35,458 nt of DNA, taken from Cupriavidus lacunae (GTDB lineage: Bacteria > Pseudomonadota > Gammaproteobacteria > Burkholderiales > Burkholderiaceae). The position numbers were made by a program, and so were the translations under genes. Below, one piece after another: positions 23,467 to 30,916 of this stretch. The notes beneath the pieces are model-generated. The model was given only the letters and a program-made list of their open reading frames with translations. It did no database searches and had not been told where the DNA came from. The stretch covers positions 1-35,458 of the forward strand of contig NZ_QKWJ01000077.1 in assembly GCF_003353055.1 (NCBI RefSeq), read 5' to 3'. Within the stretch, counting starts at the first letter, position 1. Each line of letters starts with the position of its first letter.

Positions 23467-24534
23467 TCAGTCTTCGACCGCTACCGCTGCGGCGGCTGCG
23501 GCCGTGGGGTTCATCGCCACCACGCCCAGCGCCGCGCGCACCTTGTTTTCGATCTCGTCGGCAATATCGGGGTTCTCGCGCAGGTATTCACGCGCGTTGT
23601 CCTTGCCCTGGCCGATCTTGTCGCCGTTGTAGCTGTACCACGCACCCGACTTCTCGACGATCTTGGCGTCCACGCCCAGGTCGATGATCTCGCCCTGGCG
23701 CGAAATGCCCTGGCCGTACAGGATGTCGAAGAAGGCTTCGCGGAACGGCGGCGACACCTTGTTCTTGACCACCTTGACCTTGGTCTCGTTGCCGATCACG
23801 TCGTCGCCCTTCTTGATCGAGCCGATGCGGCGGATATCCAGGCGCACCGAGGCGTAGAACTTGAGCGCATTGCCACCGGTGGTGGTTTCCGGCGAGCCGA
23901 ACATCACGCCGATCTTCATGCGGATCTGGTTGATGAAGATCACCAGGCAGTTGGTGCGCTTGATGGTGCCGGTCAGCTTGCGCAGCGCCTGGCTCATCAG
24001 GCGGGCCTGCAGGCCTGGCAGCGAATCGCCCATTTCGCCTTCGATTTCGGCCTTGGGCACCAGCGCCGCCACCGAGTCGATCACGATCAGGTCGATCGAG
24101 CCCGAGCGCACCAGCGCGTCGGTGATTTCCAGTGCCTGCTCGCCGGTGTCCGGCTGCGAGATCAGCAGGTCGCCGACGTTCACGCCCAGCTTGGAGGCGT
24201 AGCTGACGTCCAGCGCGTGCTCGGCGTCGATAAAGGCGCAGGTACCGCCCAGCTTCTGCATTTCGGCCACGACCTGCAGCGTCAGCGTGGTCTTGCCCGA
24301 CGATTCCGGACCGTAGATCTCGACCACGCGGCCGCGCGGCAGGCCACCGACGCCAAGTGCGATATCCAGGCCGAGCGAACCGGTGGAAACCACCTGGATG
24401 TCCTTCTCGACCTCGCCGTCGCCCAGGCGCATGATCGAGCCCTTGCCGAACTGCTTCTCGATCTGGGAGAGCGCGGCGGCAAGCGCCTTTTGCTTCTCGG
24501 CGCTCACGCCGGCACCCGCCTTCTTGTCGTCCAT
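23467..24534 (-). CDS. recA: Recombinase RecA
   Basis: A 355-residue RecA. It forms the nucleoprotein filament for homologous recombination and is the coprotease that triggers LexA self-cleavage in the SOS response. Walker A is GPESSGKTT at 75-83, Walker B LIVIDSVAAL, and loop L2 is GVMFGSPETTTGGNALKFYAS. The core is nearly invariant; the C-terminus is Ala-rich and ends in acidic residues (AVAVED). The ATG at 24534 gives MDDKKAGAG. A LexA box overlaps the promoter 140 bp upstream. It is followed by recX and diverges from a two-component system. Confidence 0.98.
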   Translation of the reverse strand: MDDKKAGAGVSAEKQKALAAALSQIEKQFGKGSIMRLGDGEVEKDIQVVSTGSLGLDIALGVGGLPRGRVVEIYGPESSGKTTLTLQVVAEMQKLGGTCAFIDAEHALDVSYASKLGVNVGDLLISQPDTGEQALEITDALVRSGSIDLIVIDSVAALVPKAEIEGEMGDSLPGLQARLMSQALRKLTGTIKRTNCLVIFINQIRMKIGVMFGSPETTTGGNALKFYASVRLDIRRIGSIKKGDDVIGNETKVKVVKNKVSPPFREAFFDILYGQGISRQGEIIDLGVDAKIVEKSGAWYSYNGDKIGQGKDNAREYLRENPDIADEIENKVRAALGVVAMNPTAAAAAAVAVED

Positions 24535-24674
24535 GGTCGTCCTTGAGTCAATGGTGTATAAATAGGCCGCATGTGGCGCGGCACCGGCATTTGCCGGCAT
24601 CAGCGCCGGCCCGGCTGTCTGCGTGGCCGCACTCCAGGGGGTCTCCCCCGGGCGGCCCTAGCGGAACGTGCGGG

Positions 24675-24694
24675 TACTGTATAAAAAAACAGTA
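24675..24694 (-). promoter_or_regulatory. LexA (SOS) box overlapping the recA promoter
   Basis: The sequence is TACTGTATAAAAAAACAGTA, with perfect CTGT and ACAG half-sites at the correct 8-bp spacing. On the minus strand a -35 TTGCCA (24704-24699) and a -10 TACAGT (24681-24676) stand 17 bp apart, so the box covers the spacer and the -10, the expected arrangement for repression of recA. The same operator lies 79 bp before the divergent response-regulator gene. Confidence 0.93.
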
Positions 24695-24772
24695 TGCTTG
24701 GCAAGCCCCATCGTGCCGCCTGCGCCCGTTGCGCACCCGGTGCCGGCTATGCCGGCCAGGGTGGAGACAACC

Positions 24773-25462
24773 ATGCGCATTCTGATCGCCGAAGATGACG
24801 ACGTGCTGGCCGACGGCCTGACGCGCTCGCTACGTCACTCGGGCTACGCCGTCGACCATGTCGCCAACGGCCTCGAAGCCGATTCTGCATTGTCGACCCA
24901 GACCTTCGACCTGCTGATCCTGGATCTGGGCCTGCCGCGCATGTCCGGGCTGGAAGTGCTCAAGCGCCTGCGCGCGCGCGGCGCCATGCTGCCGGTGCTG
25001 ATCCTGACCGCCGCCGACAGCGTCGACGAGCGCGTCAAGGGCCTGGACCTGGGCGCCGATGACTATATGGCCAAGCCCTTCGCCCTGTCCGAGCTGGAAG
25101 CGCGCGTGCGCGCGCTGGTGCGGCGCGGCGCCGGCGGCGGCGCCACGCTGATGCGGCACGGGCCGCTGGCCTACGACCAGGTCGGGCGCATCGCGTATCT
25201 CAACGACCAGATGCTGGAACTGTCCGCGCGCGAGATCGGCCTGCTGGAGATCCTGCTGACGCGCAGCGGCCGCCTGGTGTCGAAAGAGCAGCTGGTGGAC
25301 CACCTGTGCGAATGGGGCGAGGAAGTCAGCAACAATGCCATCGAGGTCTACGTGCACCGGCTGCGCAAGAAGATCGAGGTGGGCGGCATCCGCATTGCCA
25401 CCGTGCGCGGGCTGGGCTACTGCCTGGAGAAATTCCAGCCGGCAGTGGCCACGCCACATTGA
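24773..25462 (+). CDS. OmpR-family response regulator (TctD-like)
   Basis: A 229-residue two-component response regulator. The receiver domain has the acidic pair EDD at 7-9, the phosphoacceptor Asp51 in LLILDLGLPRM, the conserved Thr80 and Lys102 in YMAKPF. The C-terminal winged helix (about 128-222) ends AIEVYVHRLRKKIEVGGIRIATVRGLGY, typical of OmpR/PhoB regulators and most like TctD, which controls tricarboxylate uptake. ATG 24773 with GGAGA upstream is preferred to the in-frame start at 24668, which would overlap the LexA box. The kinase gene follows after 57 bp. It shares its upstream region with recA; whether it responds to DNA damage is open. Confidence 0.92.
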   Translation: MRILIAEDDDVLADGLTRSLRHSGYAVDHVANGLEADSALSTQTFDLLILDLGLPRMSGLEVLKRLRARGAMLPVLILTAADSVDERVKGLDLGADDYMAKPFALSELEARVRALVRRGAGGGATLMRHGPLAYDQVGRIAYLNDQMLELSAREIGLLEILLTRSGRLVSKEQLVDHLCEWGEEVSNNAIEVYVHRLRKKIEVGGIRIATVRGLGYCLEKFQPAVATPH

Positions 25463-25519
25463 CCCACCGACCGACGCCACCGCGGGCCACGCGACTGACC
25501 TGAGCGCAATTTCGCCGAG

Positions 25520-27082
25520 ATGAGCCTGCTGCGACTGCCCTGGCGGCGCGTGCCGCGCGCCGCGCCACCGCCCTCCTCCACCGCCCCGGGCATGAACGCC
25601 GCGGACGCCACCGACCAGGACCTGGCCGACGCCCTGCCGCACCTGGAGGAAAGCACCGCCCATCCGGCGCCGCGCTCCTTGTTCGGCGAGATCCTCGACT
25701 GGATGCTGGCACCGCTGCTGCTGCTGTGGCCGATGAGCATCGCGGTGACTTACCTGGTGGCCAAGTCGATCGCCAACGGTCCCTTCGACCGTTCGCTGGA
25801 GGCCAGCGCCATCGTGCTGTCGCAGCAGGTGCGCGAGGTCAACGGCCGCGTCACGCTGCAGCTGCCGCTGTCGGCGCGCGAGATCCTGCGCGCCGACGAG
25901 ACCGACAATATCTACTACCAGGTGGTCGGCAAGCGCGGCGAGTACATCGCCGGCGACCATGACCTGCCACTGCCCTCCGAGGACGACCAGGGCCATGCCG
26001 GCCTGGTGTCGCTGCGCGATGACCGCGTGGCCGGCAACGACGTGCGCGTGGCCTATACCTATGTCGAGCTGAAGCAGGTCAGCGGCACGCAGCCGGTGCT
26101 GGTGCAGGTGGCTGAGACCCTGGACAAGCGCGCGCGGCTGGCCAACGAGATCATCAAGGGCGTGATCCTGCCGCAGTTCGTGATCCTGCCGCTGGCGGTG
26201 GTGCTGGTATGGTTCGGGCTGTCGCGCGGGCTGGCGCCGCTGACCGCGATCCAGCAGCGCATCCGCGCGCGCAACCCCGGCGATACCAGTCCCATCGACG
26301 AGCGCGCCGCGCCGCAGGAAATCACGCCGCTGGTAGCGTCGTTCAATGATTTGCTGGCGCGCCTGGATCAGTCAGTGCAAACCCAGAAACGCTTTATTGC
26401 CGACGCCGCGCACCAGATGAAGACGCCGCTGGCCGGACTGCGCATGCAGGCGGAACTGGCGCAGCGCGAGCAGTCGCCGGAAGAACTGCGCCGCTCGCTC
26501 GCGCAGATCGCCGGCAGTTCCGAGCGCACCGCGCACCTGGTGACGCAACTGCTGTCACTGGCGCGCATGGAAAACCTGGCCGGCGCGGGCACCATGGCGG
26601 CGCTCGACCTGTCGGCGCTGGCGCGCGAAGTCGTCAAGGACTGGCTGCCGCAGGCCTGGGCGCGCAGCATCGACCTGGGCCTCGACGCCGACGACCATCC
26701 GGTGATGGTGCATGGCAACCGGCTGATGCTGACCGAGATGCTCAACAACCTGCTCGACAACGCGATCCGCTACACGCCGGCGGGCGGTCACGCCACCGTG
26801 CGCGTCAGCGCCGATGCGTTCGAGCCGTTCGCTTACCTCGATGTGGAAGACACCGGCCCCGGCATCGCACCGGCCGAGCGCGAGCGTGTGATGGAGCGTT
26901 TTTACCGCGTGCTCGGCACCAATATTGAGGGCAGCGGCCTGGGCCTTGCGATCGTGCGCGAAATCGTCCAGCAGCACGGCGGCGAGGTCAATATCACCGA
27001 CCACGTCTACCAGCAGGCGCCGCGCCTGGCTGGTGCGCACTTCCGGGTAACGCTGCGGCGCCCCGATACTGAGCCCTCCTGA
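25520..27082 (+). CDS. Sensor histidine kinase (TctE-like)
   Basis: A 520-residue membrane histidine kinase. After a Pro-rich cytoplasmic start come a first transmembrane segment at about 62-82 (MLAPLLLLWPMSIAVTYLVA), a periplasmic sensor of about 130 residues, a second segment at about 215-236 (ILPQFVILPLAVVLVWFGLS) and a HAMP-like linker. The dimerisation helix carries His298 in ADAAHQMKTPLAG. The N box (NNLLDNAIRYTPAGG), G1 (DTGPGIAP) and G2 (GSGLGLAIV) follow. The periplasmic part resembles the TctE-type sensor family. Its ATG at 25520 has a weak ribosome-binding site; an internal Met at codon 25 is an alternative. Its stop overlaps the next gene's start. Confidence 0.92.
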   Translation: MSLLRLPWRRVPRAAPPPSSTAPGMNAADATDQDLADALPHLEESTAHPAPRSLFGEILDWMLAPLLLLWPMSIAVTYLVAKSIANGPFDRSLEASAIVLSQQVREVNGRVTLQLPLSAREILRADETDNIYYQVVGKRGEYIAGDHDLPLPSEDDQGHAGLVSLRDDRVAGNDVRVAYTYVELKQVSGTQPVLVQVAETLDKRARLANEIIKGVILPQFVILPLAVVLVWFGLSRGLAPLTAIQQRIRARNPGDTSPIDERAAPQEITPLVASFNDLLARLDQSVQTQKRFIADAAHQMKTPLAGLRMQAELAQREQSPEELRRSLAQIAGSSERTAHLVTQLLSLARMENLAGAGTMAALDLSALAREVVKDWLPQAWARSIDLGLDADDHPVMVHGNRLMLTEMLNNLLDNAIRYTPAGGHATVRVSADAFEPFAYLDVEDTGPGIAPAERERVMERFYRVLGTNIEGSGLGLAIVREIVQQHGGEVNITDHVYQQAPRLAGAHFRVTLRRPDTEPS

Positions 27083-27405
27083 TGCACAACCGTCCGCACA
27101 TCCCTGCCGCCGAGCGGCAGGCCTGGCACCGCAACCTGCGCTGGATCGGCGGGCTGCTCGCCATCTGGTTCGTGGTGACATTTGTCGTCAGCTGGTATGC
27201 ACGCGAACTGCGTTTCGACTTCTTCGGCTGGCCGTTCTCGTTCTGGGTCGGCGCGCAGGGCGCGCTCATTGTCTACGTGCTGATGGCCGCGCTCTATGCA
27301 TGGCGCATGAACCAGGCCGACGACGCAGACCCTGACGAGCACCCTGTCGCCCCCACCCCTCCTTCGCAGGGCGCCTCGCGCAGCACACACTCGGATGTTG
27401 CATAG
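27082..27405 (+). CDS. DUF4212 sodium:solute symporter small subunit
   Basis: A 107-residue inner-membrane protein with two hydrophobic segments (about 23-43 and 57-80) and the family marks RQAWHRNLRWIGGLLAIWFVVTFVVSWYAREL and FWVGAQGALIVYVLMAALYAWRMN. DUF4212 proteins are the small partners of VC_2705-type sodium/solute symporters (acetate-type carriers). Its ATG overlaps the kinase stop (TGATG), so it is translationally coupled and probably part of the output or input circuit of the two-component system. The large symporter subunit that normally follows is not in the window; an MFS carrier follows instead after 251 bp. The C-terminal 25 residues are low-complexity. Confidence 0.88.
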   Translation: MHNRPHIPAAERQAWHRNLRWIGGLLAIWFVVTFVVSWYARELRFDFFGWPFSFWVGAQGALIVYVLMAALYAWRMNQADDADPDEHPVAPTPPSQGASRSTHSDVA

Positions 27406-27656
27406 CGGCATGGCCGGCGCCCTACAGAGGCCTGGCTGTCGCCGCTGCAACCCACTGCAATGCAGCATGAAACCGCCTGTGCCGGCTAGCGTATACCCCG
27501 ACGCATTCAGCGTTACTGCGCGCGAATCTGTCAGAACGCAGTAAGTTTCGCGACCCACAATCCTTGCAACTTCGGCAGCCGGGCCTGCGCCGCGCCTTTG
27601 CGCACGCAGCGCGCGGCGGCGCGCCGGAGACCCATTCGACAGACGGAGGAGACAAG

Positions 27657-29357
27657 ATGGCAAACGTGCAGAACGTCGCGGTGCCTGGCGGAGGTGCCCA
27701 GAATGCGCCGATGACCCACGAAGAGAAGAAGGTGATCCTGGCCTCGTCGCTAGGCACTGTCTTCGAGTGGTACGACTTTTACCTGTATGGCTCGCTGGCG
27801 GCCATCATCGCCAAGCAGTTCTTCGCTGGCCTCGACCCGACCTCCGCCTTCATCTTCGCCCTGCTGGCCTTTGCCGCCGGCTTTATCGTGCGGCCGTTCG
27901 GCGCGCTGGTGTTCGGCCGCCTCGGCGACATGATCGGGCGCAAGTACACCTTCCTGATCACCATCCTGATCATGGGCATGTCGACCTTCATCGTCGGCCT
28001 GCTGCCCGGCTACAACACCATCGGCTGGGCCGCGCCGATCATCCTGATCGCACTGCGCATGCTGCAGGGCCTGGCGCTCGGCGGCGAGTACGGCGGCGCG
28101 GCCACCTATGTGGCCGAACATGCCCCGCACGGCAAGCGCGGCTCCTATACGGCGTGGATCCAGACCACCGCCACGCTCGGCCTGTTCCTGTCGCTGATCG
28201 TCATCCTGCTGTGCCGCAACCTGACCGGCCCGGCCTTCGATACCTGGGGCTGGCGCATCCCGTTCCTGGTCTCGATCCTGCTGCTGGGCATGTCGGTCTA
28301 CATCCGGCTGTCGATGAGCGAATCGCCGGCCTTCCAGAAGATGAAGGCCGAGGGCAAGACCTCGAAGGCGCCGCTGACCGAGAGCTTCGCCCAATGGCGC
28401 AACCTCAAGATCGTGATCCTGGCGCTGGTGGGCCTGACCGCCGGCCAGGCCGTGGTCTGGTACACCGGCCAGTTCTACACGCTGTTCTTCATGACCCAGG
28501 TGCTGAAGGTCGACGCGACCACCGCCAACCTGCTGATCGCCGGCTCGCTGGTACTGGGCACGCCGTTCTTCCTCTTCTTCGGCTCACTGTCGGACAAGAT
28601 CGGCCGCAAGTGGATCATCATGGCAGGCTGCGCGCTGGCCGTGCTGACCTACTTCCCGATCTTCAAGGGCCTCACCCACTACGCCAACCCGGCGCTGGAA
28701 CGCGCCCAGCAGTCCGCCCAGATCGTCGTTACCGCCGATCCGAAGCAGTGCTCGTTCCAGGGCAGCCCGATTGCCCGCGAGATCGACTTCCGCAGCTCGT
28801 GCGACATCGCCAAGCGGACCCTGGCCCAGGCTTCCGCCAGCTATGAAGTAGTGGATGCGCCGGCCGGCACCACCGCTACGGTGAAGATTGGCGACAAGGA
28901 AATTCCCTCGCTCAATGGCACGCTGGTGCCTGCAGGCCACAGCTTCGACGACGCCAGCAAGAAGCAGATCGCGGCGTTCAAGAAGGAAGTGGCTGACTCG
29001 ATGGGCGCGGCCGGCTACCCGACCAAGGCCGACCCGGCGCAGATGAACACCATCATGGTGCTGGTGCTGCTGACGATCCTGGTGATCTACGTCACCATGG
29101 TCTACGGCCCGATCGCCGCCATGCTGGTGGAACTGTTCCCGACCCGCATCCGCTACACCTCGATGTCGCTGCCCTACCATATCGGCAACGGCTGGTTCGG
29201 CGGCCTGCTGCCCACCATCTCCTTCGCGCTGGTGGCACAGAACGGCAATATCTACTACGGCCTCTGGTACCCGATCATCATCGCTGCCATCACCTTCGTG
29301 GTCGGCTCGGTGTTCGTACGCGAAACCAAGGACGTGAACATCTACGCCAACGACTGA
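27657..29357 (+). CDS. MHS-family MFS transporter with large periplasmic insertion
   Basis: A 566-residue transporter of the major facilitator superfamily, metabolite:H+ symporter branch (ProP, KgtP, ShiA relatives). About 12 membrane helices are recognisable: EWYDFYLYGSLAAII starts helix 1, GRLGDMIGRK is the loop 2-3 motif, RMLQGLALGGEYGGAATYVAEHAP is the helix 4 region typical of MHS carriers, and GSLSDKIGRKW is its repeat between helices 8 and 9. Between helices 9 and 10 (about residues 345-460) lies an extra segment of about 115 residues, on the periplasmic side by topology, with Cys365 and Cys382 spaced to form a disulphide. Typical MHS carriers are 430-450 residues. The ATG at 27657 has a GGAGGAG ribosome-binding site. 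The substrate is unknown, probably an organic acid or zwitterion. Confidence 0.9.
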   Translation: MANVQNVAVPGGGAQNAPMTHEEKKVILASSLGTVFEWYDFYLYGSLAAIIAKQFFAGLDPTSAFIFALLAFAAGFIVRPFGALVFGRLGDMIGRKYTFLITILIMGMSTFIVGLLPGYNTIGWAAPIILIALRMLQGLALGGEYGGAATYVAEHAPHGKRGSYTAWIQTTATLGLFLSLIVILLCRNLTGPAFDTWGWRIPFLVSILLLGMSVYIRLSMSESPAFQKMKAEGKTSKAPLTESFAQWRNLKIVILALVGLTAGQAVVWYTGQFYTLFFMTQVLKVDATTANLLIAGSLVLGTPFFLFFGSLSDKIGRKWIIMAGCALAVLTYFPIFKGLTHYANPALERAQQSAQIVVTADPKQCSFQGSPIAREIDFRSSCDIAKRTLAQASASYEVVDAPAGTTATVKIGDKEIPSLNGTLVPAGHSFDDASKKQIAAFKKEVADSMGAAGYPTKADPAQMNTIMVLVLLTILVIYVTMVYGPIAAMLVELFPTRIRYTSMSLPYHIGNGWFGGLLPTISFALVAQNGNIYYGLWYPIIIAAITFVVGSVFVRETKDVNIYAND

Positions 29358-29378
29358 CCGGTCGTGCGGCACTGACTG

Positions 29379-29410
29379 AAACGGCAGGCCATCCCGCCTG
29401 CCGTTTTTTT
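29379..29410 (+). terminator. Intrinsic terminator after the MFS transporter
   Basis: An 11-bp stem (29379-29389 with 29396-29406), loop CATCCC, followed by TTTT. It lies about 20 bp after the stop codon and separates the transporter from the tRNA gene. Confidence 0.93.
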
Positions 29411-29449
29411 ATGCACGAAGCCTTCCTGCAAAATCTTTACCCGAAGGTG

Positions 29450-29477
29450 TTGACAGGCTCGAAAGCCCAGGTATAAT
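29450..29477 (+). promoter_or_regulatory. Consensus sigma-70 promoter of tRNA-Met
   Basis: TTGACA (29450-29455) and TATAAT (29472-29477) are both perfect matches to consensus with a 16-bp spacer. Transcription would start near 29484, a few bases before the tRNA 5' end. Confidence 0.93.
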
Positions 29478-29490
29478 CTCAGTCTTCGTT

Positions 29491-29567
<77 letters not shown>

Positions 29568-29575
29568 TTTATTTG

Positions 29576-29610
29576 AAAAGCCGCGATCTCGCAAGAGTTC
29601 GCGGCTTTTT
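29576..29610 (+). terminator. Intrinsic terminator after tRNA-Met
   Basis: AAAAGCCGCGA pairs with TCGCGGCTTTT, extended by CTC/GAG around a GCAA tetraloop, with one T-T mismatch in the stem, and ends in TTTTT. It begins 9 bp after the tRNA. Confidence 0.92.
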
Positions 29611-29676
29611 GCTTTGGGTGCTCTGTACAACGAGCCGGCACAAATCCCCTCCTTCTCACAACATCCACACGAAAAC

Positions 29677-30264
29677 ATGAGAAAGGCGGGTCGAGTCAAA
29701 TCATGGCATGCCGACAAAGGCTATGGCTTCATCAACGTCCATGCCGACGTGAAGGACATCTTCTTCCACGTCACCGCGCTACAGAACCGGTCAGCCCCGC
29801 CAGCGACCGGCGACCGGGTGATGTTCGAACTGGCCACCAGCAAGGATGGCCGAGTGCAGGCGGTCAACGTCGCGATACTCGGCACGGAAAAACACGCGCA
29901 GCCAAAGCAACCCGCTGCAAATGCCGCACTGCTGCTGTTTGCGCTGGCTGCCCTGGCTGGCATTGTCGGCGCCGCCTTCATCGGATACCTTCCAAGGGAG
30001 TTCGGCACCGCCAGCCTGCTAATGAGCGTCCTGGCGTTCGCCACCTACTATGTCGACAAGACACGCGCTAACCGCAACGCCTGGCGCATCTCCGAGGCCA
30101 GACTGCACCTGATTGCCCTGTGCGGCGGTTGGCCTGGCGCGCTTGCCGCTCAGCAGTTGCTCCGGCACAAGAACCGAAAGCAGGAGTTCCAGGTGACGTT
30201 CTGGATCACCGTCGTCCTGAACGTCGGTGCGGTAGTGCTTTGGAAAACGATAATGACAGCTTAG
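29677..30264 (+). CDS. Cold-shock domain plus DUF1294 membrane protein
   Basis: A 195-residue two-part protein. Residues 1-65 form a cold-shock (OB-fold) domain with the RNA-binding motifs KGYGFI and DIFFHV. After a linker come about four hydrophobic segments; DKTRANRNAWRISEARLHLIALCGGWPGALAAQQLLRHKNRKQEF is the DUF1294 signature. The arrangement suggests a nucleic-acid-binding domain held at the inner membrane; the function is unknown. The ATG at 29677 starts the cold-shock domain exactly; an in-frame upstream start at 29614 would run into the tRNA terminator and is rejected. It faces the convergent peptidase gene, with 34 bp between stop codons. Confidence 0.85.
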   Translation: MRKAGRVKSWHADKGYGFINVHADVKDIFFHVTALQNRSAPPATGDRVMFELATSKDGRVQAVNVAILGTEKHAQPKQPAANAALLLFALAALAGIVGAAFIGYLPREFGTASLLMSVLAFATYYVDKTRANRNAWRISEARLHLIALCGGWPGALAAQQLLRHKNRKQEFQVTFWITVVLNVGAVVLWKTIMTA

Positions 30265-30301
30265 CCGCCGGCCGACCCTGAACGGCTGGCTGCGGCGGCT
30301 A
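30262..30301. terminator. Hairpin spanning two convergent stop codons
   Basis: TAGCCGCC (30262-30269) pairs with GGCGGCTA (30294-30301), an 8-bp stem that includes both the rightward TAG and the leftward TAG. It has no T-run; a bidirectional terminator role is only a guess. Confidence 0.35.
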
Positions 30302-30886
30302 CCAATAGCGCACGCGCCCGGTATCGATGTGCACGAACTGGTCGGACTCGTAGAAGCCGACACCCCCGCCCTGCAATGACTTGGCTGCGTCGCGCACGTC
30401 CGCCAGCGGCACGCCGGCCAGGCGGATGTCGATGGCCTTGCCGTCCATGTGCAGGCTGTGCCTGGCCACGCCGCCGCCGCGGGTGTTGCGCAGGCGCGAG
30501 TTGGTGGCCGGGCTGCGGTAGCCGGAAATGACCTGGAATGGCTGGTCGGTGCCGAGCTCGCGGCGGACCTGGAACAGCAGGTCGAACAACTGCGGGTCGA
30601 TCGTGCCGACCTGGCCGGAGTAGTGGTCGCGCAGGAAACCATTGAGCGTCGTCAGCGCTTCGGGCACGAAGCGGTCGCCCACGGCGTAGACCAACGACAC
30701 GCGCTCGCCGGTATGCGTATGGTCGAAATCCAGCGTGCGGGCGTCCGGCAGGCTTGCCAGGCCCTGGTTCGCAGGCTGGCTGGCCAGTGCCTGGCGCGGT
30801 GCGAGCGGCATCAGGCCGGCGGCGAGGGCCAGGGTTCCGGTGGTATGAAGAAAGTGGCGGCGTGTCTTGCGCGTCGCATCAGTCAT
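30299..30886 (-). CDS. YcbK-like Tat-exported peptidase (DUF882 / M15 family)
   Basis: A 195-residue protein with a twin-arginine signal peptide (TRRHFLHTTG, hydrophobic ALAAGLMPLAP, cleavage near 35) and a DUF882/peptidase M15-type domain. The zinc-site pattern is clear: SGYRSPATNSRLR, then HSLHMDGKAIDIRL with the first His and Asp ligands, and VHIDTGRVRYW near the end with the last His. Relatives cleave peptidoglycan peptides (E. coli YcbK/MepK cleaves 3-3 crosslinks). It follows the L,D-transpeptidase gene by 30 bp on the same strand, the same pairing as ycbB-ycbK in E. coli, which fits making and trimming 3-3 crosslinks. The ATG at 30886 has an AGAGGAAG ribosome-binding site. Confidence 0.9.
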   Translation of the reverse strand: MTDATRKTRRHFLHTTGTLALAAGLMPLAPRQALASQPANQGLASLPDARTLDFDHTHTGERVSLVYAVGDRFVPEALTTLNGFLRDHYSGQVGTIDPQLFDLLFQVRRELGTDQPFQVISGYRSPATNSRLRNTRGGGVARHSLHMDGKAIDIRLAGVPLADVRDAAKSLQGGGVGFYESDQFVHIDTGRVRYW

Positions 30887-30916
30887 AGAACTTCCTCTGA
30901 ATGTGCGGGTGGCGCC

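Noticed and set aside
22852..24546. Plus-strand open frame of 564 codons
   Set aside because: It is antisense to recA and recX.
24668..24772. Upstream start for the response regulator
   Set aside because: It would place the coding region across the LexA box, and the added residues are not part of a receiver domain.
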